Below are positions 18,588-27,549 of a DNA stretch of 64,000 nucleotides, piece by piece; the first letter of the stretch is position 1; each line of letters begins with the position of its first letter. This DNA is from DATKYQ01 sp964640665 (GTDB taxonomy: Bacteria; Myxococcota; B64-G9). The translations under genes were made by a program, and so were the position numbers. Under the pieces are notes generated by a model. That model had not been told where the DNA came from, did no database searches, and worked only from the letters and a program-made list of their open reading frames with translations. The stretch is from positions 1-64,000 of the forward strand of contig CAZXHT010000024.1 of NCBI GenBank assembly GCA_964640665.1. The letters are read 5' to 3'.

Positions 18588-19988
18588 TTAGTCCCTTGCA
18601 CCATCGGTGCCGCGCGCCGGCCCTTCTTTAGGGTGAACCATGTCCACTCTGCCGTCCAACTCGCCCCGGTGAAGTTTCACGTGGATTGCATCACCAGATC
18701 TTACATCGGAGACATCCCTGAGCACTTTCCCGTCCGCGGCCGTAACCACGCTATAGCCCCGGGCCATGACGGATAAGGGATCCAACCTGCGCAGAGCGTC
18801 CCGGCCTCTTTCGATGCGCATGCGACGGTCCACAAGATCGCCAAGCGCCGCCCGCTCGAATCTGGCGCGTCCCGAATCGAGAGCCTGTCGGGCAAGCTTA
18901 AACGAAGGTCGCGGATCACACCCGGCCAGCACCAGGCGCAGATTCGTAAGTTCGTGCCTGGCATGATCCAGCCTGCCGTCAACAACCGCGTTCGCCGCCC
19001 GCAGCGATTCGTCGAGGCGCAGGCGATAGGCCGCGAGAACCAACCGCGGATCGCGCACACGCCCGGCCGTCTCGGCCAAACGCCTGTGCGCTTCGGCCAG
19101 CCGCAGGCTGATCATATTGCTGAAAGTGGCGACCCGCTCTGTCAGTCGATCTTGCAGTTCGTCCCGGTCGGGCACTACCAGTTCGGCCGCGGCCGAGGGA
19201 GTCGGTGCCCGCAGGTCGGCCGCCAGGTCGCTTAGTACGATGTCTACCTCGTGACCCACGGCACTGACCAGCGGCACCTTCGAGGCGGCTACGGCCCTGA
19301 CGACGATCTCCTCGTTGAAGGCCCACAAGTCTTCGGCCGATCCGCCGCCGCGCCCGATGATGACGACGTCGCACTCGCGCCCCTCTCCCAGGCGCTCGAT
19401 TCCGCGGGCAATCTCACCGGCCGCCTGATCGCCCTGCACCCTGACCGGGTAGATCAGCACCGGCACGGACGGAAAGCGCCGCCCGAGCACGTTGAGGATG
19501 TCGCGAACGGCCGCCCCGGAAGGACTGGTGACCAGGCCGATGCATTTCGGAATGAACGGCAGGGGGCGCTTGCGCTCGGGGTCGAACAACCCCTCGGCCT
19601 CAAGCTTCTTCTTCAGGCGCAAAAACCTGAGCCCTAGCTCGCCGGCCCCCTGCAATACCAGCCGCTCGACGATCAGTTGCGTGCGCCCGCGCGGTTCGTA
19701 CATTGTAAGCCGCCCGAGACATTCGACCTCGTCTCCGTCTTCGGGCAGATCAGGCAGGCGCGCCGCCGCCGAGCGGAACATGACGGCCGGAATGGAGGCC
19801 CGCTCGTCCTTGAGCGAGAAATAGAGGTGCCCCGAGGAGGCCCGGCTGAACCCCGACAGCTCGCCCACAACGCGCACCAGCCCGAAGCGATCCTCGAGCA
19901 GGGCCCGCACCTTGCCGGTCAGTTCGGAAACCGTGTAGGTCTTGTCCTCGGGGGGAAAAAGATCGGCTTGATCATCGTACTCGATCAT
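18588..19988 (-). CDS. xseA: Exodeoxyribonuclease VII large subunit
   Basis: 466 residues, the normal XseA size. The N-terminal OB-fold (YTVSELTGKVRALLEDRFG, GELSGFSRASSGHLYFSLKD) is followed by the catalytic domain with CIGLVTSPSGAAVRDILNVL, the conserved IIGRGGGSAEDLWAFNEE and SAVGHEVDIVLSDLAADLRAPTPSAAAE. It degrades single-stranded DNA together with XseB. No xseB gene is visible beside it. It is the first gene of the minus-strand operon, 45 bp before the cyclase. Confidence 0.95.
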   Translation of the reverse strand: MIEYDDQADLFPPEDKTYTVSELTGKVRALLEDRFGLVRVVGELSGFSRASSGHLYFSLKDERASIPAVMFRSAAARLPDLPEDGDEVECLGRLTMYEPRGRTQLIVERLVLQGAGELGLRFLRLKKKLEAEGLFDPERKRPLPFIPKCIGLVTSPSGAAVRDILNVLGRRFPSVPVLIYPVRVQGDQAAGEIARGIERLGEGRECDVVIIGRGGGSAEDLWAFNEEIVVRAVAASKVPLVSAVGHEVDIVLSDLAADLRAPTPSAAAELVVPDRDELQDRLTERVATFSNMISLRLAEAHRRLAETAGRVRDPRLVLAAYRLRLDESLRAANAVVDGRLDHARHELTNLRLVLAGCDPRPSFKLARQALDSGRARFERAALGDLVDRRMRIERGRDALRRLDPLSVMARGYSVVTAADGKVLRDVSDVRSGDAIHVKLHRGELDGRVDMVHPKEGPARGTDGARD

Positions 19989-20070
19989 GTCGTCTGCAGA
20001 CTATCTCCGTAAGTCTTGTGACACAAGGACAACGATATGTTGAGATAGTAAAAAGGAAGGATTGCAAAAC

Positions 20071-21390
20071 CTAAAAACCTGAGACTGTCCCCGGATCGGC
20101 GAATGCGTCCGGCCTAAGCCAGGTGATGTTTGTTGCTCCCATTCGCCTTTCATGATCCAGCCCAAGATTGACGACCACAAAGCGGCGCGGAGCGTACGCC
20201 TGGATGAAGCTTCTTGCAGACCGGGAAATCTCGGGTCTTGTCATTTTTGTCGACTTGACCTCCAGGGCGATCAACCCATCTGGTCGCTCGATCACGAAAT
20301 CAACTTCCGCCCCGGACTTGCTGCGCCAAAAACGCAGCTCGCCCATGGGCAGCAGGGGAGGCAACAACTTGCGCAGCTCTCCCGCTACCCAGTTTTCGAG
20401 ACATGGGCCGCGATCGGTTCTTTCCGCAAACGGAACCAGCTTCCTGGACACCATGTTCCAGATACCGTTGTCACAGAAGTATATCTTGGGTCGACGAATC
20501 ACTTCCGAGCGCTTGCCTCCCACGAAAGGATGAACCATGTGGATGACTTGAACCTGGCCGAGCAGGTCCAGATAGTCCGCGATCGTACCCCTGGCGACGC
20601 CGCATATGGACGACCACTCGGAGGTATTGATCAGGCTGCCCACCTGGCCGGCGATCAGGAGCAGAAGCCGGCGGAAGGCGTCCAGGTGCTGAATCCTGAA
20701 CAGGTCGGAGGCGTCCCGGACAATAAAAGCCTCCAGCAGGTGCGCGAGCACCTGGCGGGGATTCTCGGCCTGCCAGACCTCCGGATAGCCGCCGACGACC
20801 ATCTGGCGATATGCAGCTTCCCCGGTTTTTTTACGCCTGACCAGCGGCGCCAAGCCGGTCAAGCCGGCGGTCACTTCGCCAAGGCCGAAAGGATGCAGCA
20901 ATGTTCGAACAGATCTTCCTGCCAGCGATTCCCTGGTTCGCGACATCAGGTGAAACCAAGACGAGCCAGTGACGAAGAGAGGATTCGGAATGCCCCCGTC
21001 GACGAGGCCCTTGACAAACAGCCCGGCCTCCTCGATGTGCTGGGCCTCGTCGATGAAAACGGGCATGTTCGGATTCGATAACTCACCAATGTCCTTGAGA
21101 ACCATCGAGGTCGAACGGCACCAGGAGCGAATCAGTAATTCATCGGCGTTCAGGTAGAGCGGCGCAAGATTCTTTTTGGCAAACCAGTGCCACACCAGTG
21201 AGGACTTGCCCACTTGTCTGGCTCCCACGATAAGATGGGCCTTGCCCCGAACGGGCCATGAATCAACTTGCGGCACAGCGCGGTCGATGAAGGGAGACGG
21301 GATCCTGTGCCTGGCTGCTTCGGGAAACAGCCGCGAATCGCCCAACCATGGGTTGGCCGACAAAATCGCGTCGAGCGTATTTTCATCCAT
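20071..21390 (-). CDS. AAA ATPase with DUF4143 C-terminal domain
   Basis: 439 residues. Walker A is GARQVGKSS (about 55-63), Walker B is MPVFIDEAQHIEE, and a sensor-like VTGSSWFHLMSR follows, then the DUF4143 region ending in a nuclease-like FWRSKSGAEVDFVIERPDG...LEVKS motif. The family is widespread, usually single-gene, and its role is not settled; links to mobile DNA have been suggested. Direct repeats lie in its promoter region (21397-21443). Confidence 0.88.
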   Translation of the reverse strand: MDENTLDAILSANPWLGDSRLFPEAARHRIPSPFIDRAVPQVDSWPVRGKAHLIVGARQVGKSSLVWHWFAKKNLAPLYLNADELLIRSWCRSTSMVLKDIGELSNPNMPVFIDEAQHIEEAGLFVKGLVDGGIPNPLFVTGSSWFHLMSRTRESLAGRSVRTLLHPFGLGEVTAGLTGLAPLVRRKKTGEAAYRQMVVGGYPEVWQAENPRQVLAHLLEAFIVRDASDLFRIQHLDAFRRLLLLIAGQVGSLINTSEWSSICGVARGTIADYLDLLGQVQVIHMVHPFVGGKRSEVIRRPKIYFCDNGIWNMVSRKLVPFAERTDRGPCLENWVAGELRKLLPPLLPMGELRFWRSKSGAEVDFVIERPDGLIALEVKSTKMTRPEISRSARSFIQAYAPRRFVVVNLGLDHERRMGATNITWLRPDAFADPGTVSGF

Positions 21391-21396
21391 TAGTCT

Positions 21397-21443
21397 ACAT
21401 TTAGCATGGTTTAATGCCTACGTCAATAACATTTAGCACGGTT
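21397..21443 (-). promoter_or_regulatory. Promoter region with paired 15-bp direct repeats
   Basis: Two copies of ACATTTAGCAYGGTT (21397-21411 and 21429-21443; 14/15 identical, 32-bp period) lie just upstream of the DUF4143 ATPase. Read on the minus strand they give GCTAAATGT boxes flanking TTGACG, so they overlap a likely promoter and could bind a regulator, perhaps the ATPase itself. Confidence 0.45.
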
Positions 21444-21667
21444 GTATGGCAGCGGTGTAGGCATTCAGCAGGCATTTTGAATATGCGAAATGAGGCGGGG
21501 GGCGGGGGGACGGAGTAAGTGTCGTCCCACGGTGGATTGGGGTCACCGGAAAGGCACCCTGGGATATCCTGGTTCGACAGGGTGCTTAACAAAGGTAATT
21601 GAGATGGAAAAGCGGATTCACGTTTGTTATACTTTGTAACGGGCACATATGAGATGAGGAGAGAACC

Positions 21668-21889
21668 ATGATTGATACTAACGAACTGTTTTCAATGGCT
21701 GAATCCTTGCCTGTTGAGATGAAGACATTACTGATCGACAAGCTTCTCAACAGCCTCAACCCGTCAAAACAGGAGATTGATGAATTGTGGGCCCAGGAGG
21801 CCGAGAGGAGAGTGGCCGAGATACGAGATGGAAAGGTTGTCACGATGTATCATGCAGTTCCCGGAAGCATGGTCACCTTTGTCGGATAA
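21668..21889 (+). CDS. Addiction-module antitoxin (TIGR02574-type), no toxin partner
   Basis: 73 residues: LPVEMKTLLIDKLLNSLNPSKQEIDELWAQEAERRVAEIRDGKV, the recognisable pattern of the putative addiction module component family that pairs with RelE/ParE toxins. A GAGGAG site precedes the ATG. No toxin gene follows within the expected few bases; the next gene is unrelated. It is either an orphan remnant or acts on a toxin elsewhere. A TATACT -10-like box lies at 21628-21633. Confidence 0.7.
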   Translation: MIDTNELFSMAESLPVEMKTLLIDKLLNSLNPSKQEIDELWAQEAERRVAEIRDGKVVTMYHAVPGSMVTFVG

Positions 21890-21932
21890 CACACGACGGC
21901 GCCTTACAAACCGGTTTCCTGCTCATACTGCC

Positions 21933-23924
21933 ATGCGAAGCCCGACCTTATTATTAAGTCTGGTTCTATTAGCTGTCTCGCCAAATGTTTCATCGTCCGC
22001 TCCGAACAAAAATATACTCGGACGCACGGATCCAGGACCGGTTGATAGAATACAGAGGATCATCGACAACCTGGGCAAGCCGTCCGGGAAACACCCGCTG
22101 GAAAGCGCGGCGCTGGCCGCCGGAAAACGCGCCGGAATAGCGGTGCGCCTGGGACCCGTGAAGCGGCGCTCGCGCGCCGGAGTGGCCATGGCCAGCAGGC
22201 AGGCTTCGTCAAGCTCGGATCCGCGGTCGTTGATCGCCTGGCTTTCCGACTGTTATGACGCGGGCCTGACAATTACCGCACCCGTCGAAATCGAAGCCAA
22301 GCAGGACTCCTGGCATATGACCGTTGTCCTCTGGAGCCTTGAAACGTCCGCTCGGGAAACAATTCTGAACGAGGCATCAAAGACCGACCTCGACTGGCTG
22401 GCTGGCAACCTGGCCTGGCTCGAAAGACAGCGGGCCAACTCCCGGCCGCTTCTCGATCTGCTCTCGCTGCTACTAGACGCGGAAACCGTCGATCTGCAAA
22501 GCATCAGGCTGCGCGGCAGGAGCCTGGCCGTGTCCGGCCTGGCCTGCGATTCAGGATCCATGAAACACTTCAGCGCGCTGTTGCAGAAACGTGCCTCGCG
22601 GCTTGCCCATCCTCCAGGTATAGACCTCGATCGCTTGAAAGTTCCCACTGCTGTAACGGCCGGCGCCGGAACGGGCATCGACATGCAAGACCTCGACCCG
22701 CTCTCCGCCGTGCTTTCCGTCGCCGGGCTGGGTCACGCGAACGTCATCGTCGCCGGAACCGGCAGCGCCCCGCTGAGCGGACACATGGACGGAGCGGATG
22801 TCGATGGACTGCTTACGGCTCTTTTCGAGCGCATGCGACTCGTACACCGCAAGGTCGGCGCGGTAACGGTGGCAGCCGCCAAGCTATCCTGCGAGCCGCC
22901 CGCGGCCGCGATGTTTTCAGACAGGGCAGTTGACGTATTTTTTCCGGATGCATCTCCGGCCGCGGTGCTCTCTCTTCTGTCCGACGTCTCGCGCGTCGGC
23001 CTGCTGCCGCCGCGCTCGCAGAACAGACTGGCCTTGGCCGTCCGTGGGCAGGCGGCGCGCACACTGGCGTCTTTGACCCTGTGGGCGCTGGATCGTACGC
23101 TGCGGGGTGATCGTACCCTGGCTGTCGTCTTGCCGGCGGATGCGCCGGCTCTGGACAAAGACCAAGGTGAAGCCGTGTCGCTTTGGGCCGGGGACGCGCC
23201 GCTGGGCGACATCGTTGCCGAGTTGGCCGGCATCGAGCGCTTGACCGATTGCTCCCCGCATGCGAGCGACTTGAGCGTGCGTCTGAAAGACGTGCCGGAA
23301 AAAAAGCTGCTTTCCGGATTGCTGGCTGCGCGCGGCTTGCGGCTTTCGCGGCGCGGAACTTTAGCGACCCTTGAATCGCTTTCGGGCAAGCACGACACCT
23401 CCGCTTGCCGCAAGGTTGGACGCTGCGACGCCGGCGACACACACCTTTACGCAATCATGCAGCGCTCGGGCCATTACCGCGCCCTGCTGTCGGATGCCGG
23501 CCGCAGCCGCTGGTTCTCCGAGGGAGACAGGCTGTCCGACGGCCGCCTGGTGCGCCGTATCCGCGCGGGACGCGTGCTGCTCAAGAAGAAAACCGGATCG
23601 AACGAAACACTGGCTCCCGCACTCGCCATGCCCGAAGGCTGCGGGCCGCGGGGCTGCGAGCGCAAGAAAGCGGCAACCGATTTCCCGCTGGCTCGCCTCA
23701 GGTTGGCAGGCACCGTCCGCCTCGGCAAGAGACGCGCCGCGTTGCTAGCCGACCCGCACGGCAATGTCCACCTGGTGCGCGAGGGCGGACTGCTCGGGCG
23801 CCGCTGCGGCAGCATCTCACAAATCCTGCCGGGATCGATCGAGGTCAAGCTAGGCTGCCCGACCGCCGTCGACCCCCCTCGGGCCAGGCTTTCGTTGAGC
23901 GCTGCCGCGGGATTTCAACTGTAG
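21933..23924 (+). CDS. Large exported protein with secretin-N (STN)-like and PilP-like parts
   Basis: 663 residues from the ATG at 21933, giving a signal peptide (MRSPTLLLSLVLLAVSPNVS). No lipobox is evident. The middle contains weak repeats of a secretin N-terminal-like fold (DAPLGDIVAELAGIERLTD...LKDVPEKKLLSGLLAARGL). The C-terminal third has PilP-like segments: HLYAIMQRSGHYRALLSDAG and FPLARLRLAGTVRLGKRRAA...DPHGNVHLVREGGLLG. PilP normally links the inner-membrane pilus complex to the PilQ secretin. Here these parts appear joined in one protein with no other pilus gene nearby. The assignment is from pattern recognition only. Confidence 0.55.
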   Translation: MRSPTLLLSLVLLAVSPNVSSSAPNKNILGRTDPGPVDRIQRIIDNLGKPSGKHPLESAALAAGKRAGIAVRLGPVKRRSRAGVAMASRQASSSSDPRSLIAWLSDCYDAGLTITAPVEIEAKQDSWHMTVVLWSLETSARETILNEASKTDLDWLAGNLAWLERQRANSRPLLDLLSLLLDAETVDLQSIRLRGRSLAVSGLACDSGSMKHFSALLQKRASRLAHPPGIDLDRLKVPTAVTAGAGTGIDMQDLDPLSAVLSVAGLGHANVIVAGTGSAPLSGHMDGADVDGLLTALFERMRLVHRKVGAVTVAAAKLSCEPPAAAMFSDRAVDVFFPDASPAAVLSLLSDVSRVGLLPPRSQNRLALAVRGQAARTLASLTLWALDRTLRGDRTLAVVLPADAPALDKDQGEAVSLWAGDAPLGDIVAELAGIERLTDCSPHASDLSVRLKDVPEKKLLSGLLAARGLRLSRRGTLATLESLSGKHDTSACRKVGRCDAGDTHLYAIMQRSGHYRALLSDAGRSRWFSEGDRLSDGRLVRRIRAGRVLLKKKTGSNETLAPALAMPEGCGPRGCERKKAATDFPLARLRLAGTVRLGKRRAALLADPHGNVHLVREGGLLGRRCGSISQILPGSIEVKLGCPTAVDPPRARLSLSAAAGFQL

Positions 23925-24151
23925 CGCAGCCTCAGCGGAAGGTAGCCCGTCCCCATTTCGTTGAACACTGTGCCAGGACTGACCAGACGGGCAATTAGTT
24001 GCCGCCGGGGCAAGACCTCGCTCGGCGCTGAATACCCACCCACAGCTACCGGGGGTGCAAACCGATGCAATATCCGCACTCTGGGTCGGTGTTGAACGGC
24101 TGGCATACGGCGTGCAGTGCCAGCGTGTAAAAGAAGCAGGGGAGTGCAATC

Positions 24152-24760
24152 ATGAAGGCATTAGTAACGGGAGCAACGGGGTTCATCGGCAGCCACCTGC
24201 GGGCCCCAGCCCGGACGGGCTGACCGTGAAGGAAAGCGACGCGGCCCGGCCCATCAGCGCCTACGGCTGGAGCAAACTGATGGCCGAAAAAGAGGCGCTG
24301 GAGAGGAAGAACGATCTGCCGGTGGTGATCGTACGGCCCTCGCCGGTCTACGGCCCCCGGGACCGCGACTTCCTCTCCCTGTTCAAGATGATCAAGTTGG
24401 GCCTGAGCCCGGTCATCGGACACGAGGAGAGGTACATCCACCTGACCCACGTCCGGGACGTAGTGGAGGGCACCTGGCTGGCCTCCAGAAGCGAGGGCAA
24501 CTGCGGAAGCGTCTACTTTCTGGCCGACGAGCGCAGCTACAGCTGGCGGGAGATCGGCCAGGTGCTTGGACGGGTTTTAGACACGAAAATCCGGCAACTG
24601 ACCATTCCCAAGAGCCTCAGCTGGTTAGTCGCCCGCATGGCCGAGCTGTGGGCAGCCTTGCTGCGTCGGCCCGCCACTCTCAACCGGGAGAAGCGCCGGG
24701 AGATGCTGGCCCGCTACTGGCTGTGCGACACCACCCGGGCCCGGGAGGATCTCAGCTTCC
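24152..24760 (+). pseudogene. NAD-dependent epimerase/dehydratase, internally deleted
   Basis: The start is intact (AGGGGAG, then MKALVTGATGFIGSHL with the Rossmann GxxGxxG), but the frame breaks after about 17 codons. It resumes in another frame at DGLTVKESDAARPISAYGWSKLMAEKEAL (YxxxK active site), VRPSPVYGPRDRDF and RYIHLTHVRDVVEG. Some 100 residues between are missing. The 3' end stops in EDLSFRR, where it runs into the end of the opposing S9 peptidase gene, so its C-terminus is also lost. It is a decayed extended SDR gene. Confidence 0.75.
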
Positions 24761-27511
24761 GCCGGCCTTGCCCTCGGAGACCAACTCGGAGGAAACGGTG
24801 CCTCCTCCCATGGCGGCCGGAAGTTGATACTGGCTGCGTACCAGGTGGTGGGGTGCCTGGTGCTGTACCCGGAGGGTTCCGCCGCCGCCGGCCTCGCCGT
24901 CTATGGGTTTCAGCTCGAGCACCCATGTCTTGAATTTTCCGGCGGCTGCCTGGGTGAGCTCCTGACCGGTTACCGAGAGCTTCATGACTCGCACTTTCTG
25001 GGTCATCGGTTCGAAGGTGCGCAAGGTGGTGCTGTATTCGTCATCCAGCGGAAGCCCCGCGACGGCAAGTTCCAGCCCGACGCCGTCTCCGAGAACCGGT
25101 GCCTTGAGCTTGGCGTCGATGGGCATCTTGCGACCGCCGCCGGACATCTCTCCGGTGATGGAGTCTGCACCGTAGTTCAGCTTGACGGTTGCCATGCCCT
25201 TGATCCGGCGCTCGATTGGCCTGAGCGTCTTGGCGTCGAGATCGAAGACATCCACCTGCTCGCCCATCGGCAGCTTCATGGTGCTGGTGATGCGCACAAG
25301 CTTATCTTTTTTCTCGCCGCTGAGTTCTAGCACCCGGGTCAGGTCGATGTCCATCTTGCGGGATCCCATGTCCATCTGCACCTTGTAGGTGAAGGTGGCG
25401 GGCTGGATGGCACTCCCGTCGGTGACGGGAAGCGGTGCGATCTCCGCCCGGGCCAGAAGGGCCTTTTCGAACTTGTCCGGCATCTTGACGCCGGCCGGAT
25501 CCACCGTGATCTTCGCCAGCCGCTCGGCAATCTCGGGGCTTACTTGATCCTGGCTGCGGCCCCCGATTTGCTTGGCCAAGAACTTCTCCATGGCCACCGC
25601 CACCGCCAGGCGGTTTTCGGGCGAGCGGAAGCCGTGACCCTCATCCGGGGCCACCAGGTACTCCACCGGCTTGCCCTTGTTCCGGACAGCCACCACGATA
25701 CTATCGGCCTCGGCCTTTTTCACCCGCGGGTCGTTGGCTCCCTGGATTACCAATAGCGGCACCTTGATGCGATCGGAAAAGAAGAACGGCGAGCGTGACT
25801 CCAGATCCTTGCGGTCGGCCTCCACTTCGGGATCGCCCAGCCGCATGTACAAGCTCTTGGCGAAAGGTCGCCAGTAAGCGGGTATGGCCTCCAGCAGTGT
25901 GATCAGGTTGGAGGGCGCCACGTAGGGAACCCCGCACTTATAGAGATCCGGCGTGAAGGTCACACCCGCCAGCGTCATGTAGCCGCCCCATGAACCGCCA
26001 AAGATGCAGATCCGATCCGGGTCGGAGGTTCCCTGGGCGATCAGCCACTTGACGCCGTCGGTGGCGTCGTGCTGGCTGGCGCCGATGCCCCAGGTGCGGT
26101 TGCCCGCGTTGAGAAACTTTTCTCCGTAGCCGGTTGAGCCGCGGTAGTTGGGCTGCAGGACTGCATAGCCCCGGTTGGCCAGGAACTGGGCGTAGGGGTC
26201 GTAGCCCCAGTAGTCACGGGCGGTGGGCCCCCCGTGGGGCAGGATGACAGTGGGCAACTTCTTCGGCTCGACGCCCCGCGGCAGGGTCAGGTAAGCGGGA
26301 ATCGACAGGCCGTCGCGGGCCTGGTAGCGTACCGGTTTCATGCGGGCCAGGTGCTTAGACGGCAGCTTTGGCCGCGATCGGTACTGGAGATTCAGCTTGC
26401 CTTTCTCTCGGTCGTAGAGGTAGACCGAGCCCGGATCCACGTCCCGGGAGACCGAGACCAGGAAGAAGCGCATATCGCGGGTCATCGAGCCGATTCCCAG
26501 TTCCCCCTCGGGGAGTTCTTTTTTGAAAAGTTCCAGGTCGCGCTTGACCGCGTCGTTCTTCGGGTAAATGCGCAGGCGGTCTCCGACGTAGTAAGTGGCG
26601 ATCATCTCGTCGGTCGCCTGGGAGAACTCCGCCCCGCCGAAGTCCACACGTTTCTCGGGATCGGACTCGATCAACTCGGTCTTGCCCGTCTTGATGTCGA
26701 TCAGCATCAAGCCGGTCAGGTCGGCCTCGGGGCCCTTGTTGCTGACCAGGTAGCAGCGCTTGCCGTCCTTGTGCATCCGGATCGGGTAGCAGCTCTCTTG
26801 CCAGCTGCAGTCGTAGATCCGCTTGAGATCGTCGCCGTCCAACCGCAGGAGTTCGGTGCCGGCGTCGTCTTTCTGGCGAATGGCCAGCCGCACTTCGCCG
26901 TTCTGATCGTAGAGGTAGCCGCCCACTTTTTGTGTGTTCTTGATAAGCAACTCCCGCTTGCCGGTCGCTATTTCCACCCGGTAGACGTCGTGGTAGGAGG
27001 CGTCGCGCTCGTTGAGCCCGACGATGATCTCGCCCGGCTTATTCTTGGGCACAGAGTAGATCCGCGCCCGGATACCCTCGATCGGGGTCAAATCCCGGGC
27101 CGACGGCACGCCCGTGGCGGGATCCGGCTTGGAAGTCGGGTCGACCGCGTAGACGTGGAAATTCTCGTCGCCGCCCTTGTCCTGTACATACAAGAGGTAC
27201 TTAGAGTCCCGGCTCCAGAAGTAGCCGGGCACCGGGCGCTTGTCGGCGGTGATTGGCCTGGCCGCATCGAACGAATCGTTGATGTTCTTCACCCAGATGT
27301 TGCGTACGTTCTTGTACGGTTTGATGAAGGAAAGATATTTTCCGTCCGGCGCAAGCTGCGAGGAAGAAATCAGGGGGTCTCCGAAAAAGAGCTCCCGGTC
27401 GACGAGCGGCGCGGCGATTTCTTGCGCCGGCTCCTTGGTTGTCTGGAGCGTCCCCGCACAACCCGAAAGCAACAGTACTCCGGCCATCGACAACAGCAGC
27501 GATCTCTTCAT
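24752..27511 (-). CDS. S9-family (prolyl oligopeptidase-like) peptidase lipoprotein
   Basis: 919 residues. The leader MKRSLLLSMAGVLLLSGC has a lipobox, so it is a lipoprotein. A beta-propeller (about 50-400) precedes an alpha/beta hydrolase domain with Ser in GGSWGGYM (about 507), Asp in QGANDPRV (about 592) and His in DEGHGF (about 624). The segment HGGPTARDYWGYDPYAQFLA matches S9 peptidases. A further 250 residues after the catalytic domain form a beta-rich region (YKVQMDMGSRKMDIDLTRV) resembling DUF3108-type domains and not usual for S9. The 3' end abuts the epimerase pseudogene. Confidence 0.9.
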   Translation of the reverse strand: MKRSLLLSMAGVLLLSGCAGTLQTTKEPAQEIAAPLVDRELFFGDPLISSSQLAPDGKYLSFIKPYKNVRNIWVKNINDSFDAARPITADKRPVPGYFWSRDSKYLLYVQDKGGDENFHVYAVDPTSKPDPATGVPSARDLTPIEGIRARIYSVPKNKPGEIIVGLNERDASYHDVYRVEIATGKRELLIKNTQKVGGYLYDQNGEVRLAIRQKDDAGTELLRLDGDDLKRIYDCSWQESCYPIRMHKDGKRCYLVSNKGPEADLTGLMLIDIKTGKTELIESDPEKRVDFGGAEFSQATDEMIATYYVGDRLRIYPKNDAVKRDLELFKKELPEGELGIGSMTRDMRFFLVSVSRDVDPGSVYLYDREKGKLNLQYRSRPKLPSKHLARMKPVRYQARDGLSIPAYLTLPRGVEPKKLPTVILPHGGPTARDYWGYDPYAQFLANRGYAVLQPNYRGSTGYGEKFLNAGNRTWGIGASQHDATDGVKWLIAQGTSDPDRICIFGGSWGGYMTLAGVTFTPDLYKCGVPYVAPSNLITLLEAIPAYWRPFAKSLYMRLGDPEVEADRKDLESRSPFFFSDRIKVPLLVIQGANDPRVKKAEADSIVVAVRNKGKPVEYLVAPDEGHGFRSPENRLAVAVAMEKFLAKQIGGRSQDQVSPEIAERLAKITVDPAGVKMPDKFEKALLARAEIAPLPVTDGSAIQPATFTYKVQMDMGSRKMDIDLTRVLELSGEKKDKLVRITSTMKLPMGEQVDVFDLDAKTLRPIERRIKGMATVKLNYGADSITGEMSGGGRKMPIDAKLKAPVLGDGVGLELAVAGLPLDDEYSTTLRTFEPMTQKVRVMKLSVTGQELTQAAAGKFKTWVLELKPIDGEAGGGGTLRVQHQAPHHLVRSQYQLPAAMGGGTVSSELVSEGKAGGS

Positions 27512-27549
27512 GATTTTCCCCTAAAAGGATGAGTTGTTTTTACACCGGA

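Noticed and set aside
26234..27532. Long open frame on the plus strand opposite the S9 peptidase
   Set aside because: GC-rich antisense frame with no motif, signal or ribosome site; the minus-strand product has a full catalytic triad and lipobox.
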